A program made the position numbers and the translations under genes. The notes below the pieces were generated by a model that was not told where the DNA came from, did not search any database, and saw only the letters and a program-made list of their open reading frames with translations. DNA of 64,000 bases, taken from assembly GCA_946122785.1 (NCBI GenBank), contig CAMGYJ010000002.1:23906492-23970491 (forward strand), given 5' to 3'. Each line of letters starts with the position of its first letter. Position 1 is the stretch's first letter. Positions 1 to 13,351 of this stretch are shown piece by piece. Source of the DNA: Linum tenue. Its lineage: Eukaryota; Streptophyta; Magnoliopsida; Malpighiales; Linaceae.

Positions 1-784
1 TTTGCTAGCTCTTTAATCTACGTGGTAAAACTGTGGAGAATTTATGATATATATATTAGTGTTTGCTGAAATGGAAAATGGTAGCACTGCAGGCAGTCGT
101 TCTATAGAGAGTTATTGCAAAACTAATTATAGGGTTTGCTGTAGATAGCTAGGCATACCCTAATGTGCCATTTCGTCTGTCTGGGATATTTGACACCAAA
201 AGAGGGAACTGTGGTAGCCAGCTAGTTTATCATACTTTGTACGTATGATACAATAATATATATATGTATATAATTGAATGCAATAATAACTGCTATCATG
301 TTATACTATAGGTATTTGATGCCATTGATATTTTGCTAATTACGTACGTATTGTATTTGTGTTCACGGTGCCACTACGTACATGCAAACTAAATACATAC
401 ACAAAATGGGCGGTGCATGCATCTACTGGTTAAAGAGGGTATGAGTTATCTAACCAGGAACTAATTATTATCCTATTAGATCCACTGCATCACAAGTTAT
501 CCTCGGTAACGCTCGTCGGCTTCACTTGTACTAACCCAATACATCCTATCTATATTTTGACAAGTCGTAAAAGTCATGCATGCGTAGTGTAAAGAACAAA
601 TCAGTAGGGATTATGATGTTAATGTGTAAAAACAAGTGCCTATAAATGTATGAAATCGTACTAGAAATGTATAAGAGCCAAACTATCAATGTTTAAAAAT
701 GACAGCATAAATAAATGAAATTCGTATGCCTAACTAAGAAACGAAGAAACAATATCACATCCCAACTCTTGATCAAATAAGAGA
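1..784. other. AT-rich intergenic DNA, no gene seen
   Basis: The stretch contains only short reading frames without recognisable motifs or splice-consistent exons. I see no RNA gene and no transposon end in it. Confidence 0.5.
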
Positions 785-1672
785 CCATTGTGTGGGGAAA
801 AAAAAAATCCAAAACACACATTTTTTTTAAATTCCAAAATACACACGTTTTGTGAAAAATTCTTAATCTACACATGTTTGGGCATCACCACGGCCGTCAA
901 CCATGGTGAATGCATTTACCGCTGCAAACTAATTAAAGCGCTGAATGCATCACCGCGGTTGACGGCTGCGGTGAAGGCTTCATCGCGTTTGTCGGCCGCG
1001 GTGAAGGCCTGACTCAAGGCTAAAACTTTAAACTAACGTAACTTTGCTCTCGGTTATCCGATCCTAGCGAATTGTTTTTGATTCGACATAAATTTTCAAG
1101 ATCTTTCAATCTTCAACCAACCTTCATCCCAAAAAAATGTCGTTTGCTACCCTGAACGAGCAATTTTTCGATTTTGCCAAACTTTGGAAGGCCATATCTA
1201 TGTGCTCCTCAATCTGAAAGTCATAAACTTTTTTTTATTGCGCATAAATTTTTTAAAAATACAACTTTTACTAGGAAATAATTTCAAAACAAGAAAATAT
1301 ATTTTTGGGTATACGAAATTTTGGGAATAACTTTGCCTTTACTATTTACAAATCCATATACATTCCAAAATTATGGTTATGATCAAAGTTTTATTCCTTA
1401 AAAAGTTATGCGAAATCAAAAAACGTTTTATGACATTCGGATTGTGGAGCACAAAATTATGGTCTTCCAAATTAAAGTTTGTCTAAATCGAAAAATTGCT
1501 CGTTCGGGGTAGCTAGCGACATTTTTTTTGGGATGAAGGAGGGTTGAAGAAAAGATCTTGAAAAGTTATGCAGATAAAAAAACATGTGTAGATTATGAAT
1601 TTTTCATAAAACGTGTGTACTTTGAATAATTTTTTAAAAACGTGTCTATTCTGGGAAAAATCCCCATTGTGT
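785..1672. mobile_element. Foldback (long inverted repeat) element, Mutator-like
   Basis: The left arm (about 794-1240) reappears in reverse complement at about 1420-1663. Shared blocks include CTACACATGT, a run around CATCCCAAAAAAA, and CGAACGAGCAATTTTTCGAT. The direct repeat CCATTGTGT lies at 785-793 and 1664-1672 and is read as a 9-bp target duplication, as Mutator superfamily elements make. The arms are diverged, with small indels, and the loop between them is short. There is no coding capacity. A transcript through it would form a long imperfect hairpin. Confidence 0.65.
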
Positions 1673-2008
1673 AGGGGTGGCGATTTGGTTTTTTCAGTTT
1701 TAATTGAAACCGAACCGGTTTATAAGATAACGGCTTTCCTTAACAGGTAAAAACTGACAAGTTCTTAACGATTTCGGTTAAAACAAAAAATGTTTAATAA
1801 ATTGATAAGTCTTAATGCTTCGTTCTTGATTTTTTATTTACTATGATCGAAGATTCGAAACCAGATATTTTAGAACTTATTAATTTTCAATTAATCGAAC
1901 ATTAATAAGCTCTTGACAGTTTTGGTTTTGAGCAATTGGCTGGTAGGGGTATCGATTATTTCTAATGGGTTTCAATTTGGTAAATATGGAACCGAACCAC
2001 CACCCCTA
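1672..2008. mobile_element. hAT-type MITE, 337 bp
   Basis: The ends are TAGGGGTGG on the left and CCACCCCTA on the right. They are flanked by CCATTGTG (1664-1671) and CCATTATG (2009-2016), an 8-bp target duplication with one mismatch, as expected for hAT elements. Subterminal GAACCG and GGTTC motifs face inward. No reading frame of note. The foldback element to its left appears to have inserted at its edge. Confidence 0.6.
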
Positions 2009-2016
2009 CCATTATG

Positions 2017-4184
2017 CGGCCACCTCCATCATGCCAGATCTAGCAACTTCTCCGACGAAGCTGTTATTTGTTCTTGTCCAAACTCTAATGACCAATCTAA
2101 GAATCTAATCCTTGCCCTCATTATCAAAATTGGAATGACATATATACCTACTTAATCAGCCTACTCTTAACAGCCTTAATTCCTTCATGTCCTTCTCCCC
2201 TACATTGCATGTTCTTCGTTGAACGTTTTAGCAATAATAATTTAATGAAAAGATAAAGTAGTGCTTCATTCACAACTGCTTGATGTGGCATGACAATGGA
2301 GGAAAGTAGACTGCAAGAATGTGATCGATGATGAGACCCAGCCTCTTGCTTGGCTGGCAAGTGGCAACCCGGCCAGCTTTAAAAGTCAAAACCCACCCAC
2401 AGTTTACCACTCCTCTACGTAAAGAGAAAAATGGCATCGCCGACATTTTCTCATTAATGGGGAGTGTGCAACATTTCGGTCCGGATCGGACTAAACTCAT
2501 GTGAATCGTTGTTCAATAGTGAAAAGGTGGTTTAGAAACAAAGATCGAACATACCTTGCATTTCGTCCAGTTTGATCCGATCTAAATATCAATTCGACTT
2601 ATTTTTATTTAATATTCATGAAATGAAGAACCGAACCACATTATATTAAATATGATCCGATACGGACCAATCCGTTCCAACTCCAGCATCTATCACAAGC
2701 ACAGAGACTTTTTCGTATCCAATTGGGTCTCTTTCTTCATTCCGCAATAAGCCAGCTCAGCTGCGACTGGAAGGGAGCCCTTTTGGCCATAGCAGCAGTT
2801 GCTATTTAATGAAAACGTCAGACCATCCTCCTCAACATAATTCCTCACCTATCTATCAATACATCTCTCTTTCTTTACCGTTGCGTTCATATGAACTATT
2901 ATCATCACAGAAAAGTTTGATATTGTCAAAAAGGGGCAGCCCTATGTATACGTACCTTATTGTCTGGTATATAGGTATACCCAGTTCAACAAAAAAAAAT
3001 TTTGTTGAAAACTTTCATTATATTATTGAGGGTAGCTAGCTAGCGGGCGGATATAATTGGAATTCTGCAGGTTAATTAAGAGATCCTGCAGTACCATTAT
3101 TTGCAATTATTTCGTTTCTCTAATTCTGGAAACTCCTTCTGGAACTAGCACATGCATGTGGTATAACGTACATTGTTCATACTTGCTGCAACATCTTAAT
3201 AAAGCGCAAACTAAACGCATACTATTCAAGTTTTAAGGACTGGTACTGCGGACCGGTTCATTAATATTTGCCGAAGCATGAACAACATTATGGAACTCCT
3301 TAACTAAGCTCTCCATTTAAAGTTACTATCATGGGGGATTTAATAACCTGAAGAAGAAGAAAAAAAACTACTGATTTTAGGGGGTATTTTGCTTGTTTGA
3401 TTTGCATCGTGGATGCATGTAAGATCAAAATCCTATGTATCAAGGATTTAGGGATCATTTGCTTGTTGGATTTGTTGGATTTGGAAAATGAAAGATTGGT
3501 GATGAATTTTGGATATTATGGGTTGGAAAAGAATATGATATAATAATTTTTTCTAGTTGGATTTATGGTTTTAGAAATGCATTTACCTTGCTACCTTTAA
3601 CATATATATATGGGGACAATAGAGTCAATTCTTGTAATGAATTTGGATGTTTGTGACAAATATTAACCCATTAGATATGTTTTCTAAATCTTTTGGACTT
3701 ATATATTTGAAAGAAAAAAATATTATTTGTACGTGAATACTGTGAATTAATGGACATTTCTTTTGTTTTTCTCAACAAAAATCCATTATGTGCGAGAATT
3801 GGATCACAAATCTAAGAAGCAAACATTCGTCAATCAAATTCGTTATTTTTTTTATCTAAAAAGAGTGGTGATTAATTTATGAGTCCAATGAATTTGAAAA
3901 TCTCACATAAATATATTGAATCTGTAAAAAGAGATAAAATTCATGACTAATCTACCTCCTAATTCTTTTCTTTATTCCAACACTTAGAGTTAATAAAGTA
4001 ATAAAAAATTTAACCTACAAATCCTATTTAACAAAACCAATCACCAAAAACAAAACTTTACAACAAAATTTTATTTAACTCACTTAAAAATCGATCTCAA
4101 TAAAAATCACTTTGTACCATATTTTCTCCTCTCTAATTTTATATTACTCATTCCGGAAATCTTAGTGGCAATATGATTTCTTAT
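2017..4184. other. Intergenic DNA with a diverged MITE-like patch
   Basis: No supported gene. Around 3390-3830 the motif TTTGCTTGTTGGATTTG and a facing AAGAAGCAAACATTCG resemble the ends of a MITE family also glimpsed near 44950-45345, but boundaries and target duplication are not clear. A degenerate patch rich in GGATCGGA and GATCCGAT lies near 2480-2690. Confidence 0.35.
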
Positions 4185-4193
4185 CTTTTTCAC

Positions 4194-5018
4194 GGGAACG
4201 GATCAGGTCAGTAACTTTATGGTGAGTAACTATGAGTAACTCGCCCACATCAGCATGACATCATCATCCTCTCTCTCCTGGAAAGTCTTTAATTTTCCCC
4301 TCCTTAATCTTTGACGAACGATTTCTCACTCGTTTTAAGTCGAAATTTAATTTTTTTTGCACAGTTAGATCAGATTAATTGTGCTCTTCAAAATGATATC
4401 CACTTTGATATATTTTTCGAACAAAAAAAAATTGAGCCATTTTATACCAGTCTATACCATATGGTATTGAATGGTATTGAAATAAGAGCATACCTATGGT
4501 TTGAAAAGCTACCATGGTGGTATGACACAAACCAAAACTGTAGGATGATTGAATACGACTTTTAACATTGTATACCATAAGATACCACCCCGTACCAGGG
4601 TGGTATTGTATGGTATTGTGTGGTATTTTTTTGTCTTGTAATTTGTTCACCCAGAAATTTGTAGATCCAATATATCATGATGAGCTCGTCCCTGATGTGC
4701 AAACGTTTTTAAAAACGAATTAAAAACGAAGAAGATACCATATGGTATGCAGTTGGTACCGAGAGGCCATAATTTTTTTTCCCTAAAAAAATATTGAAAA
4801 TTGATCTCATTTTGTAGAGCACGATGAACTCGTTCCATCTGTGCAAAAAAAATTAAAATCCGAGTTAAAACGAAAAAAATATGAGTCAATTAAGAAAGCT
4901 AGTGAAAATAAAAATGACCTTTAATTCTCCATCCTTAGATCTGGATTTTCTAAATGAAGGGTCCAGGTTTGGTTATTGATGGGTGCATAACCCATGGTTA
5001 TGCACCCTAACTTGAGCC
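4194..5018. mobile_element. Mutator-like non-autonomous element, copy A, 825 bp
   Basis: The element is bounded by the exact 9-bp direct repeat CTTTTTCAC at 4185-4193 and 5019-5027. It starts GGGAACGGATCAGG and ends CTAACTTGAGCC, so the terminal inverted repeats are short and imperfect (GGATCAGGTCAG against GGCTCAAGTTAG). The interior is rich in ACCATATGGTATTG-like motifs and has no coherent gene. A second, closely similar copy lies at 46098-47368. This copy holds the empty target site for a hAT MITE present in the other. Confidence 0.7.
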
Positions 5019-5217
5019 CTTTTTCACTCTCCTTTTTCTTATTACTTCTCGTGTCACATTATTCCTTCACACATTTTCCTACTTTCATCTTAATGTCAAT
5101 ATTAGTACTAAATAAAGTCTAATGAAGTAACTAAACACAAAAATAGTCAACTTCTATAAGAAAATATGAACTAAATATGTTTCTATTTTTTCAATTTCAC
5201 AGTGTAGAAATTGTAAG

Positions 5218-5956
5218 GGGTCGTTTGCTTCATTGATTTAAAAATGAGAATTTTTAATTTAAAAATTAAGGATTTATCAAGTATTTGCGGCATTATGAAT
5301 TTGTAACAATCCTTTGTTTGTTGAGATGTTTTATCATGGATTTAAGGATTTGAGATTTAGAACTTAACGTCTAAAATTGCCTTACTATCTATTTCTATTT
5401 GTTTGTCATATTTAACTTTTAACGTAACATATATAAAATTATCAATTCTTTGTCTTCCTTTTCAAAAGTAACATATAGCAACATATATTAGAACCGGGAG
5501 AACAAATAATTACATGTAACATGAAAATGTCAACGAAAATTAGTATACAAAAAAAGATAATAAAAAATCTAATTCATGTGTTCAAATTAATTGAATATTT
5601 ATTCACCAAAAAAAAAAATTAATTGAATATTTATATTATTTCTTTGTTGTTAATTAATTGATTAATTATGATGCACATCATGTAAATGTGAGGGCAATTT
5701 TGAAATATTAAATATTTATGAGAGTATATAGGTAAAATGACATCATATATTTATAGCATGTTTCAAATCCCACATCAATACGTGAGATTTCTAACTCCCT
5801 CGGGTTTAGGAATTTAGACCCTTAAAAATCCATGGGTCTCACGGATTTGGTCCCTAAAAAAAGTGCATTCAAACGATGAATTTTCGTGAAATCCATGATG
5901 GATAGAATTTGGGTACCAAATCCAATCCATCGTCCAAATCCACGAAGCAAACGACT
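5218..5956. mobile_element. Candidate MITE with short terminal inverted repeats
   Basis: GTCGTTTGCTTCATTGATTT at the left faces AAATCCACGAAGCAAACGAC at the right, so the ends are an inverted repeat of about 20 bp with a few mismatches. Internal ATTTAAGGATTTGAG-like motifs recur in both orientations. No clean target duplication was found, so family assignment is open. Confidence 0.45.
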
Positions 5957-6064
5957 ATGTCACAACAATACTGCAACCAATAATATATTCAACAAAAAAA
6001 GCAATAGAATTGTACGGATGCGAAACGCTGCTTTTTGCATTGCTCCGAGATTTTAATAAATGCA

Positions 6065-7235
6065 CGGGAGAAGCTACTGTGCTAACTTCATAGGAGTTAG
6101 CACCGTGCTAACTATTCTAATCATTGTTTATTATATAAAGTTGAATATGACGGTGGTTGGTAATCAAGGGCTAGTTAGGTATTTCAAAAAATAAAAATAA
6201 AAATAAATCAATTAAAATCTAAAATCAATTTTCTCTCTCCGTTTTTATTAGTTATTTTCTACCAAACAATTACTACTAAATTCATTACTACTGAAATTAG
6301 TAGTGATTTTGAAAGTCTATAGTAGTGATTTCATTTTATAGTAGTGATTTTATTGTTAGTAGTAGTGATTTAATGATTTTTTAATTAATAGTAATGGGCG
6401 ATTTGTAAGTGAGAATCACTACATACTAATGTCTACCGGTACAAAACACTACTAAAAATGCACTATCACCAACAAGCAAAACTCTACGAATTGTTAACAA
6501 ATCAATGAACAATCAAAATAACTACCTAAAAATAGCTAACAATACTCATGTAATGGGAAACTTTCCCTCGTGCCGAATAAACCAAAATGGGCTTCCCCCT
6601 TTCAAACTTCGTCGGCCTTCTTTCAATTTTATATTGATCAGAAACAAAGATGGAACAGATCTGGATTTTTTTTCAACCGCAGCCCGTCGATTCCCTCCCT
6701 CTATATCTGCGACGCCTTTATCAGATTCGCCCATCCGGGCTCTCTGTCTCGTTCCATTACGGCTGCAATCCTGGTGACGAAGTCCAAACAGATCTTACCA
6801 CTTCATAAGATTCGGTCGGCCGTGTCCCGCGACGACATCCATCATAAGATTCAGCTCGTCCAGTCTCTTTGTCTAGCTCCGTTCTTGCTATAAACCTCAC
6901 GATGACGACGGCTATACCCAGCGGTGATGCTCCCACACGCTTTGGCTCCTGTTGGTGGTGGTGCTCGCGCACCATCGTTTCTCCGGCCTCCAGATCTATG
7001 AGCGGTTTGTGATAGAGAGGGGAGGTTGAGGGTCGCTTATTGTGTGTAGAAGGGTTGGAGATAGAGGCAGCGAAGAGACACTTTTATAATTAGGGTTTAG
7101 AGATTTTAATTAAGTAATTGACAGAAATAACCTTCAATTAATTATCACTCTTGGATTATTATTTCAATCTAGCGGCTAGAAAGAAAGTTAGCATGGTACT
7201 AACCTAAGGGGTTAGTATCCAATCTCATTCCTAAA
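6065..7235. mobile_element. Candidate TIR element carrying GC-richer cargo
   Basis: The left end (TGTGCTAACTTCATAGGAG, then TTAGCACCGTGCTAAC) matches the right end in reverse complement (TACTAACCCCTTAGG, then TTAGTACCATGCTAAC) over about 40 bp. The interior at about 6550-7015 is GC-richer than its surroundings and has overlapping frames on both strands, which suggests captured sequence; I do not recognise its source. No matching target duplication was found, so boundaries are approximate. Confidence 0.4.
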
Positions 7236-7495
7236 CGCACCTTTAATGTTGGGCCTGCATTATGGCAATTTTTTTTTTGGGCTGGCATTCGACGCTAAAT
7301 TTCTCCTGACATTAGCAAAGCCCAATAGGACCATGGAAAACAGATACGGAGAGCCCAGCTCAAATATCTTCATGAAGGAGCAACGTTATCCACAAACGCT
7401 TACGAATCTGCCAAGAACGTAAGAACCAAAACAGAGAAGCTGTTACTACACAAACACAACGCCTGGCTTTGATACCATTAACGTTACTGGCGACG

Positions 7496-7993
7496 ATGAA
7501 CTCCACATCCCAGTTCCAATCTCCATTCCTTTCCCTTGCCAGCCCCTATTCACTCCCTAAACACACCAATCAGCCATGGAATTCCCCGACACTGCTCTCG
7601 CCTTCACGGCCGAGGAAGGACAACGACGGCTGGAACGTGAGAACCACTACAACTACTACTCCGACACGAGCCATGTCCAGTTCTTCCCTCGACTACCTCG
7701 TCCTCGGAGTTGCCACGGCGAAACGCGGGGACATAGCTGTGTTGTTACCCACGGGGTTAGCAAATCTTGTCATCCTTCCATCGTGAATTACCTCTCCAAG
7801 CATATGAATGGATGTTCTGAAATTGCTTTGTTTCATTTGTTCCTCGGTTTTTGTTGGTTACAGAGGTTTGCTTCTGTTCTTTTACGTGATATCCAACTTC
7901 GTCTTCCCGCATTTCTTGATGAAGTACTATGAGTCGGAAGCAGCCAAGGACGAAGACAATGCCACTATCAAGACTTCTTCCGATGACGACTGA
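7496..7993 (+). CDS. Small predicted single-pass membrane protein, two exons
   Basis: The exons are 7496-7782 and 7864-7993, joined by an 81-nt intron (ATC|GTGAAT donor, TTACAG acceptor) that keeps the frame and gives 138 residues. The N-terminus (about residues 1-60) is rich in Ser, Thr, Pro and Arg and poor in acidic residues, which resembles a plastid transit peptide. One hydrophobic segment follows (LLLFFYVISNFVFPHFLM, near residue 98) and then a hydrophilic acidic tail ending SSDDD. The start is the first ATG of the long exon-1 frame. I do not recognise the family, so function is unassigned. The gene is tail-to-tail with the Rab3GAP gene, the stop codons lying about 345 bp apart. The donor is weak, so an alternative splice form is possible. 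Confidence 0.55.
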
Positions 7994-8337
7994 AATCTCC
8001 TTTCTGCCCTTGGTCGCAGTCAGCAGATGTAGCAGGAAGATTACTCAAAACAGGAAAATCTCGGATTCTCAATTGTATTTTCTCTCTTCTTTGCCTAAAT
8101 TTGTATTATAACACATTTCGTGCAAGTAACAGGGTTCTGCTGATATTCTGCCTAAACCCCGGGGGCAAAAACAGGTCGAACGAGTGTGTGGATTTACAGA
8201 TGAACAAGATTTTAAACCAAAAAAACAGGGGGACAGAAGGCATGGATTCCTTCATTACCTTGGGGGGATTTGAAAGAGATGGAAAATTCAAAACTAATTA
8301 CAATTGGCTGTGTAGGATGATTCCCCTCTGTAGCCTT

Positions 8338-11300
8338 TCAAACGAGTGTCCAGTCACTATCTTCTGCTGAAGGGGTTTTTTCACCAGGAGATGCGCTCCC
8401 TGGTTTGGGAGGCTTGTTTTTCGAGAACAAGGATGACTTGCCCTCGAAGAAATTAGAGAATTGCTGTTTCATGGGGCTCTCCTCTGAACTGCTCTCGGAT
8501 CTTGGGGACGGCTTTCTCGGGTTCCTGTCCTTAATGCCGAAGTTCAGACCCAATTTTAGGAAGCTAATGCGCTTGGTTTCAGATCCAGGTGTTCTGGCCT
8601 CATCAGCCTGCTTCATTGCCTTAACAACTTCATCCGGGTTCACTATCATTGCCTCCATTGTTTCATACACCTGCATTTGTAAACCATAGTTCATTAATCA
8701 ATTGATCTCTGGCCATGCACTGGCAGTAAGTTGATCCAAGCAAACAACTCAGGGAGGGCAATACTCCTGCAAAGTATAATTTCTCAGTGGGAGCTCTAGA
8801 ATTTCCAGTTGATTCAACCGATTTGATTGAAAAGATCATTATTAGGTTAACTGGAGGCACCAAGTGGTGCAAAATAGTTGAATGAAAGATGGAGCCACTT
8901 ACTGAAATATGATTAGAAATCAAATACCCCGGTTGAGAAATGATAGGGGGCTTGTGATCAGCAACTTACTTGGCAAATGTCGTCCACTTTTTCACTCCAG
9001 GGCCTTCCTTGACAAGTTACCACGAAGTAGTCTTTGCACTCATAGAATAGCTTTGATAAATAATCGTTGCTAGAGAGTTTTGCCTCGGCCATCAAAGTTC
9101 CCAGACCAAGCTGAACATATCACAATACATAAGATTATTAGTTTGCATTTGCGAGGATATTGTTTAATATTGAACCTCGTAGGAAGTGCGTAAAGTGGAA
9201 TTGATCCTTTACCAAAGAAATGAAGAATTGTTCAAAAAGCTCAGAAGGGCTGATGTTCTCCATGTGATTCAGAATCCCCTCACTGCAGGAGACTCCGTGC
9301 TGTTTTTGTAAGCTTAGGGTGTACAACTTCGAAATTAGAGCAGAGCAAATGAATAGCTAAGGTAAAACTTACACTGCCAATTCCTCATCAAACAAAGGAG
9401 CCTGTTTAACAGCCGGAACCGGCTTAGATGTTTCCCACAGTTCACGCCACAAGTTTCCTGCCATCATCACAAAGAGACATTTGTGAAAAGGTCTTCTAAC
9501 TTCAAGTACTTCTAGATTCGTCCAAGAAACCCAAAACTAGATCAACAAACTTCATCCAACATTGCTTGTGTTTGCAATTCAAAGAAGACAACTAATTGGT
9601 AGAGCTTTGCAAGGATTGTATTAGTAACTATCCAGGCACGAAATAAAGTGTTTTTTTAGAGGGTATACCTTCTTTCTGCATTCGACTACTTAAGTAACCT
9701 TTTGTTGACGATGAATTACCCCCATCTGAAGAAGAAGTCTCATTCGCCTCATCAGTTGGCTCACTGTCTGTCCAGTCAGGAGGAGAATGCCATCTCACAA
9801 AATCCTCTAATATACAGCCAGGATTGGCAGCCTAACGCCAAAAGGAAAAATATTTGAGCCAGTTACAAATATGAACATTTTAGAAATTAGAAGCTAACTA
9901 AAACCACTTCGTTATGGACTGGGCCTACCTTGAAACCTTGCATGTCAGAGAGTAACTGAGAGCACCCAGCACCAACACTGCCCCCAAAAGGAACTTAATT
10001 AGTCCACTCAAATCTGTATCCCAAAAAAGCTCACATGCATGCTGATAATTTAGAATAATAAATTTGGGTTTAAACTTTGAAGTATGCCAGCTTTATTATC
10101 TGCATAATAATAACAAGCAAATGATGCAAAAGGCACAAATATTGATCAAGAATAGTCCTCCATCCCACTATGCAATATATAGAAGCCCTCCAAAAGTATC
10201 ACTTACACATTGTTCCTTTTGTGTTTTACATAAGCATCCATTTCAAGCATGGCAAGGAGGTAGAAGGTAATAACTGTACACACCTTCCAGTTCGAAGAAC
10301 AAATTCTTCTGTTTCTTTGATAAGATCTTCGGTAAGCAAAGGGCCCTCCTACGATCATTGACACCCCAGATATAAATTAAAATAAAAATACCGATTCTTA
10401 TCCAGTATCATTTAGATCTAACTAACCAAACCTGAGGGATAGGAGAGTATATTGGTTCACCACTTTCCAGCATGAACAGATTAGGAGCCTTCGAACCCGC
10501 ACCTAGCCGAAGTACAAGTTCTCCACTGCTCGTTTTGGCATATAATAAATGCCCAGGAGCATTTACACCTTTAGCAGATTCTGGAGAAAATCTCTTGGCG
10601 TCCCTTAATGCAGCTTCCAGTGATTTAGAAGCAATCGCGTGACGCTTTTTCCTGGAGACACAGCAATTGATAACTTGAAGCTGCTGGTATAGAAGGCAGG
10701 AATGAAGATCTGGAAACTCATCCAGAGGGATGCCTGGTATGTGGAGTTCTTCACCCCAGAGTCTTCTGAGCTGCATACGTAATTGGAGACAGTTAGCTGA
10801 ACTGGCTAAGATCACAATGAAGCATCTCCACTGGTTAACCTTCCCTTTTCATGAATAAGGAATTTCATCATCTAAATAATAATATTAACTTGTAGAAAGT
10901 CTCACAAGATCTAGCACTGATTGTGAAGAATTACAGGGGTGGTTTTGTAAGCATTAGAACTCATGAGTAAATCAGAAATGTTAGTAACAGCTTATGTGAA
11001 ATAGGGAAATTGACAAATCATAGATGTTTCTTAATCCAACCTTTAAACATATAATCCAAAGCTTCTAGCTGACTAGATAGTACCCAGAACGTTCTACAGC
11101 TGACATGTTATTGTAAGTTTCCTTATTACCATAAGAATTCTATTTTTACGAAAACCATTAGCAATTTATTATCAATAGCTTCACTTACTTCAGCAACAAT
11201 TTTGCACCACAGGATAGCCATTTTCCTCAATGTTTTAAAGCTTCCAATTACTTCAGATAGCTTTACAAGAAAGCTTCCGGGAGGTACACCATGAATGTCT

Positions 11301-13351
11301 TTAATCAATGATAAGGAATCCTCACTACAGCTCACATTCCTCCTTAGAAAGTCCCCCTCTGCGAGAATCTTGCAGATATTACAACAGAAGTGAAAGATCA
11401 TCACAGGATAGACCAAAATAGTACAGACGACAACAAATGTATACATAAATTAAAATTGAAATGAGACACAGTAACAATTGAGGCAGGGAAGTATCAATTT
11501 ACCTGCATCAAACAACGACTGCAAGATGGACAAAACCTTCTCGTGATTCTCAAACTCAGACGCAAGCTTCTCGTCCTTATCACGAAGCACCAATGACTTC
11601 ACAGCAGCAAGGCTTCTGCTTGCCCTCTCCCTCATTGGTGAAGAACTTCCAGAAGGCACCACAATATCTTTTATTGACTTGTATTTTTTCCCAGCACTAC
11701 AAAAAGGGAGCAGAAAGCAAAACTATAAGCAATTACAAAGAATTGTTCATTACAGGAACTGAGTCATCTAAGGAAATCCCCTTGTTATTCATGGAAAGAG
11801 TACAAACATGAAGGGACTTAGATTATTCAGTAAAAGTGAGAAAATGAAGATACTGGATAATTAAGAAAAATGACAGCACAATCTTACTCAATAGCAGTAG
11901 CCAATTGCTTCATGACAGATGCTGGAGGGATGCTGTCTGGAGTTGTGGCATTTAATCTTTCTACTATGTAAGGTACTTGTGACGCCTATAAATGACAACC
12001 CGCAAGAACCACAGGATTTGTTTGATCCAATCAAAAAAGAGAAACAACAAGTAATTAGTCATTCACTCATCAGCATTTGTCGATTTTCAAGTACTCGTGC
12101 AAAGGCAAATGGCAATGAAGTTCACAGTATTCAACTTACCTCCAAACCCAGGACAAGAAACAAGCACAAAAGGCACAAAAGAAAAGGAATTGTAAGAGAC
12201 TGTAAAAGGGGTAAGAGCAATGTATCTCACCTTGACCTCAGCATCCTTTTTCATGTTCAGTATGTACAAATTCTCATCATAAAATGCAAGAGCCATCTTT
12301 GAATCATCAACTTTTTCTGTCGGCCTGTCACCTCCTTTTTTCCCTATTCTAATATTTTTGAATCGGTCCTGCCAATCCTGCTTTATTCCTATAGATGCAG
12401 GCTTCCACTTCAAGTGCTTCCCTTCATTGTTGCTCTGCATCAAGCAAAAATTACTATTTAAACATTGAAAATTTCATACCCTCCTTGACTAAGCTCATTC
12501 ATCTCAAAGACTACTAAGAAACTAGATAGCTTCAGACGGGACATTAAGAAGTTCTATGGGTAAGAAAAATCTGCATCGTTCCACATAGACAATAAAAAAA
12601 AATGCTTGATTGCAGATTCTATTTTCCTAAAAAGAGAGGAAACAAGATAGAAATCTCTCCCATAACCACAAGCTACCCTAGCTTGACCCAATCCACGCCA
12701 TCAATCATTTAATCCAACCAGAAATGGAACAATTCCGCCTCTCCATATGCTCAACCCATATTTTCTCAGCAATCAAACAGGAAAATAACTTCTCGCTGGG
12801 ATAAATAAAAATTCAGAATGTACTTTCAACTTCACCATCCAAACCTACATTTCGCCGGAATCCAAAAAGGAACAAACGAAAATTGGAAGTTCATCTCCCT
12901 TTCTGACCTTAGACTCGCTTTCGTTCCTCAGAGACTGCTTATCCGGCTGCTCACTCCGTTCTTCCCTCGGCGATTGCTTGTTGTCAGCATCTACTCCGAC
13001 GGAAACGGCGACAAAATGAAATTCAACAATCAGAAAAGATCATCCGAAACAAGAACGCGCAGACGACCAGGATACAAATGAAGAACATAAAAGGAGGAAA
13101 CAAAAAAAGTCAAGGAGGAGGAGAAAATTTGAGAGCGCGACTGAAAATAGCAAAACGAAAAAAAGGATGGCTGGAGAAATAAGAGGGCGGAAAATTAGGA
13201 GCGCCGAGAAAGAAAGAGGAGGGTGAGGGAAGAAGAGAATCTGAGAGAGAACCTGATCGGTCGGATTTCAAATCGGTGAGGACGCGCTCGGCTCGAGCTG
13301 CAGTGAATGGAAGGTTGTCCGTGCTTTGGACACAAACGAAGGAGACTCCAT
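8338..13351 (-). CDS. RAB3GAP1: Rab3 GTPase-activating protein catalytic subunit (frameshift in exon 1)
   Basis: Fourteen exons with consistent phases: 13351-13253, 12990-12908, 12434-12231, 11985-11888, 11696-11503, 11358-11189, 10770-10432, 10348-10284, 9977-9929, 9831-9669, 9457-9373, 9282-9213, 9110-8970, 8670-8338; about 697 residues, the plant family's usual size. The family signature is in exon 10, GCILEDFVRWHSPPDW, which matches the Rab3GAP catalytic-subunit domain. Other family blocks are KDIHGVPPGSFLVKL (exon 6), GEPIYSPI (exon 7) and GNLWRELWETSKP (exon 11). In animals this subunit pairs with a non-catalytic partner to act on Rab3 and Rab18 in membrane traffic; a Rab-directed role here is inferred. 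The ATG at 13351 opens MESPSFVSKARTTFHS, which fits the family N-terminus. The family frame then resumes one base out of register near 13300-13304, so exon 1 lacks one base. Either the sequence has an error or the allele is damaged. Confidence 0.9.

Noticed and set aside
12818..13081. Open frame on the plus strand across Rab3GAP exon 2
   Set aside because: It is antisense to a well-supported exon and has no recognisable domain.
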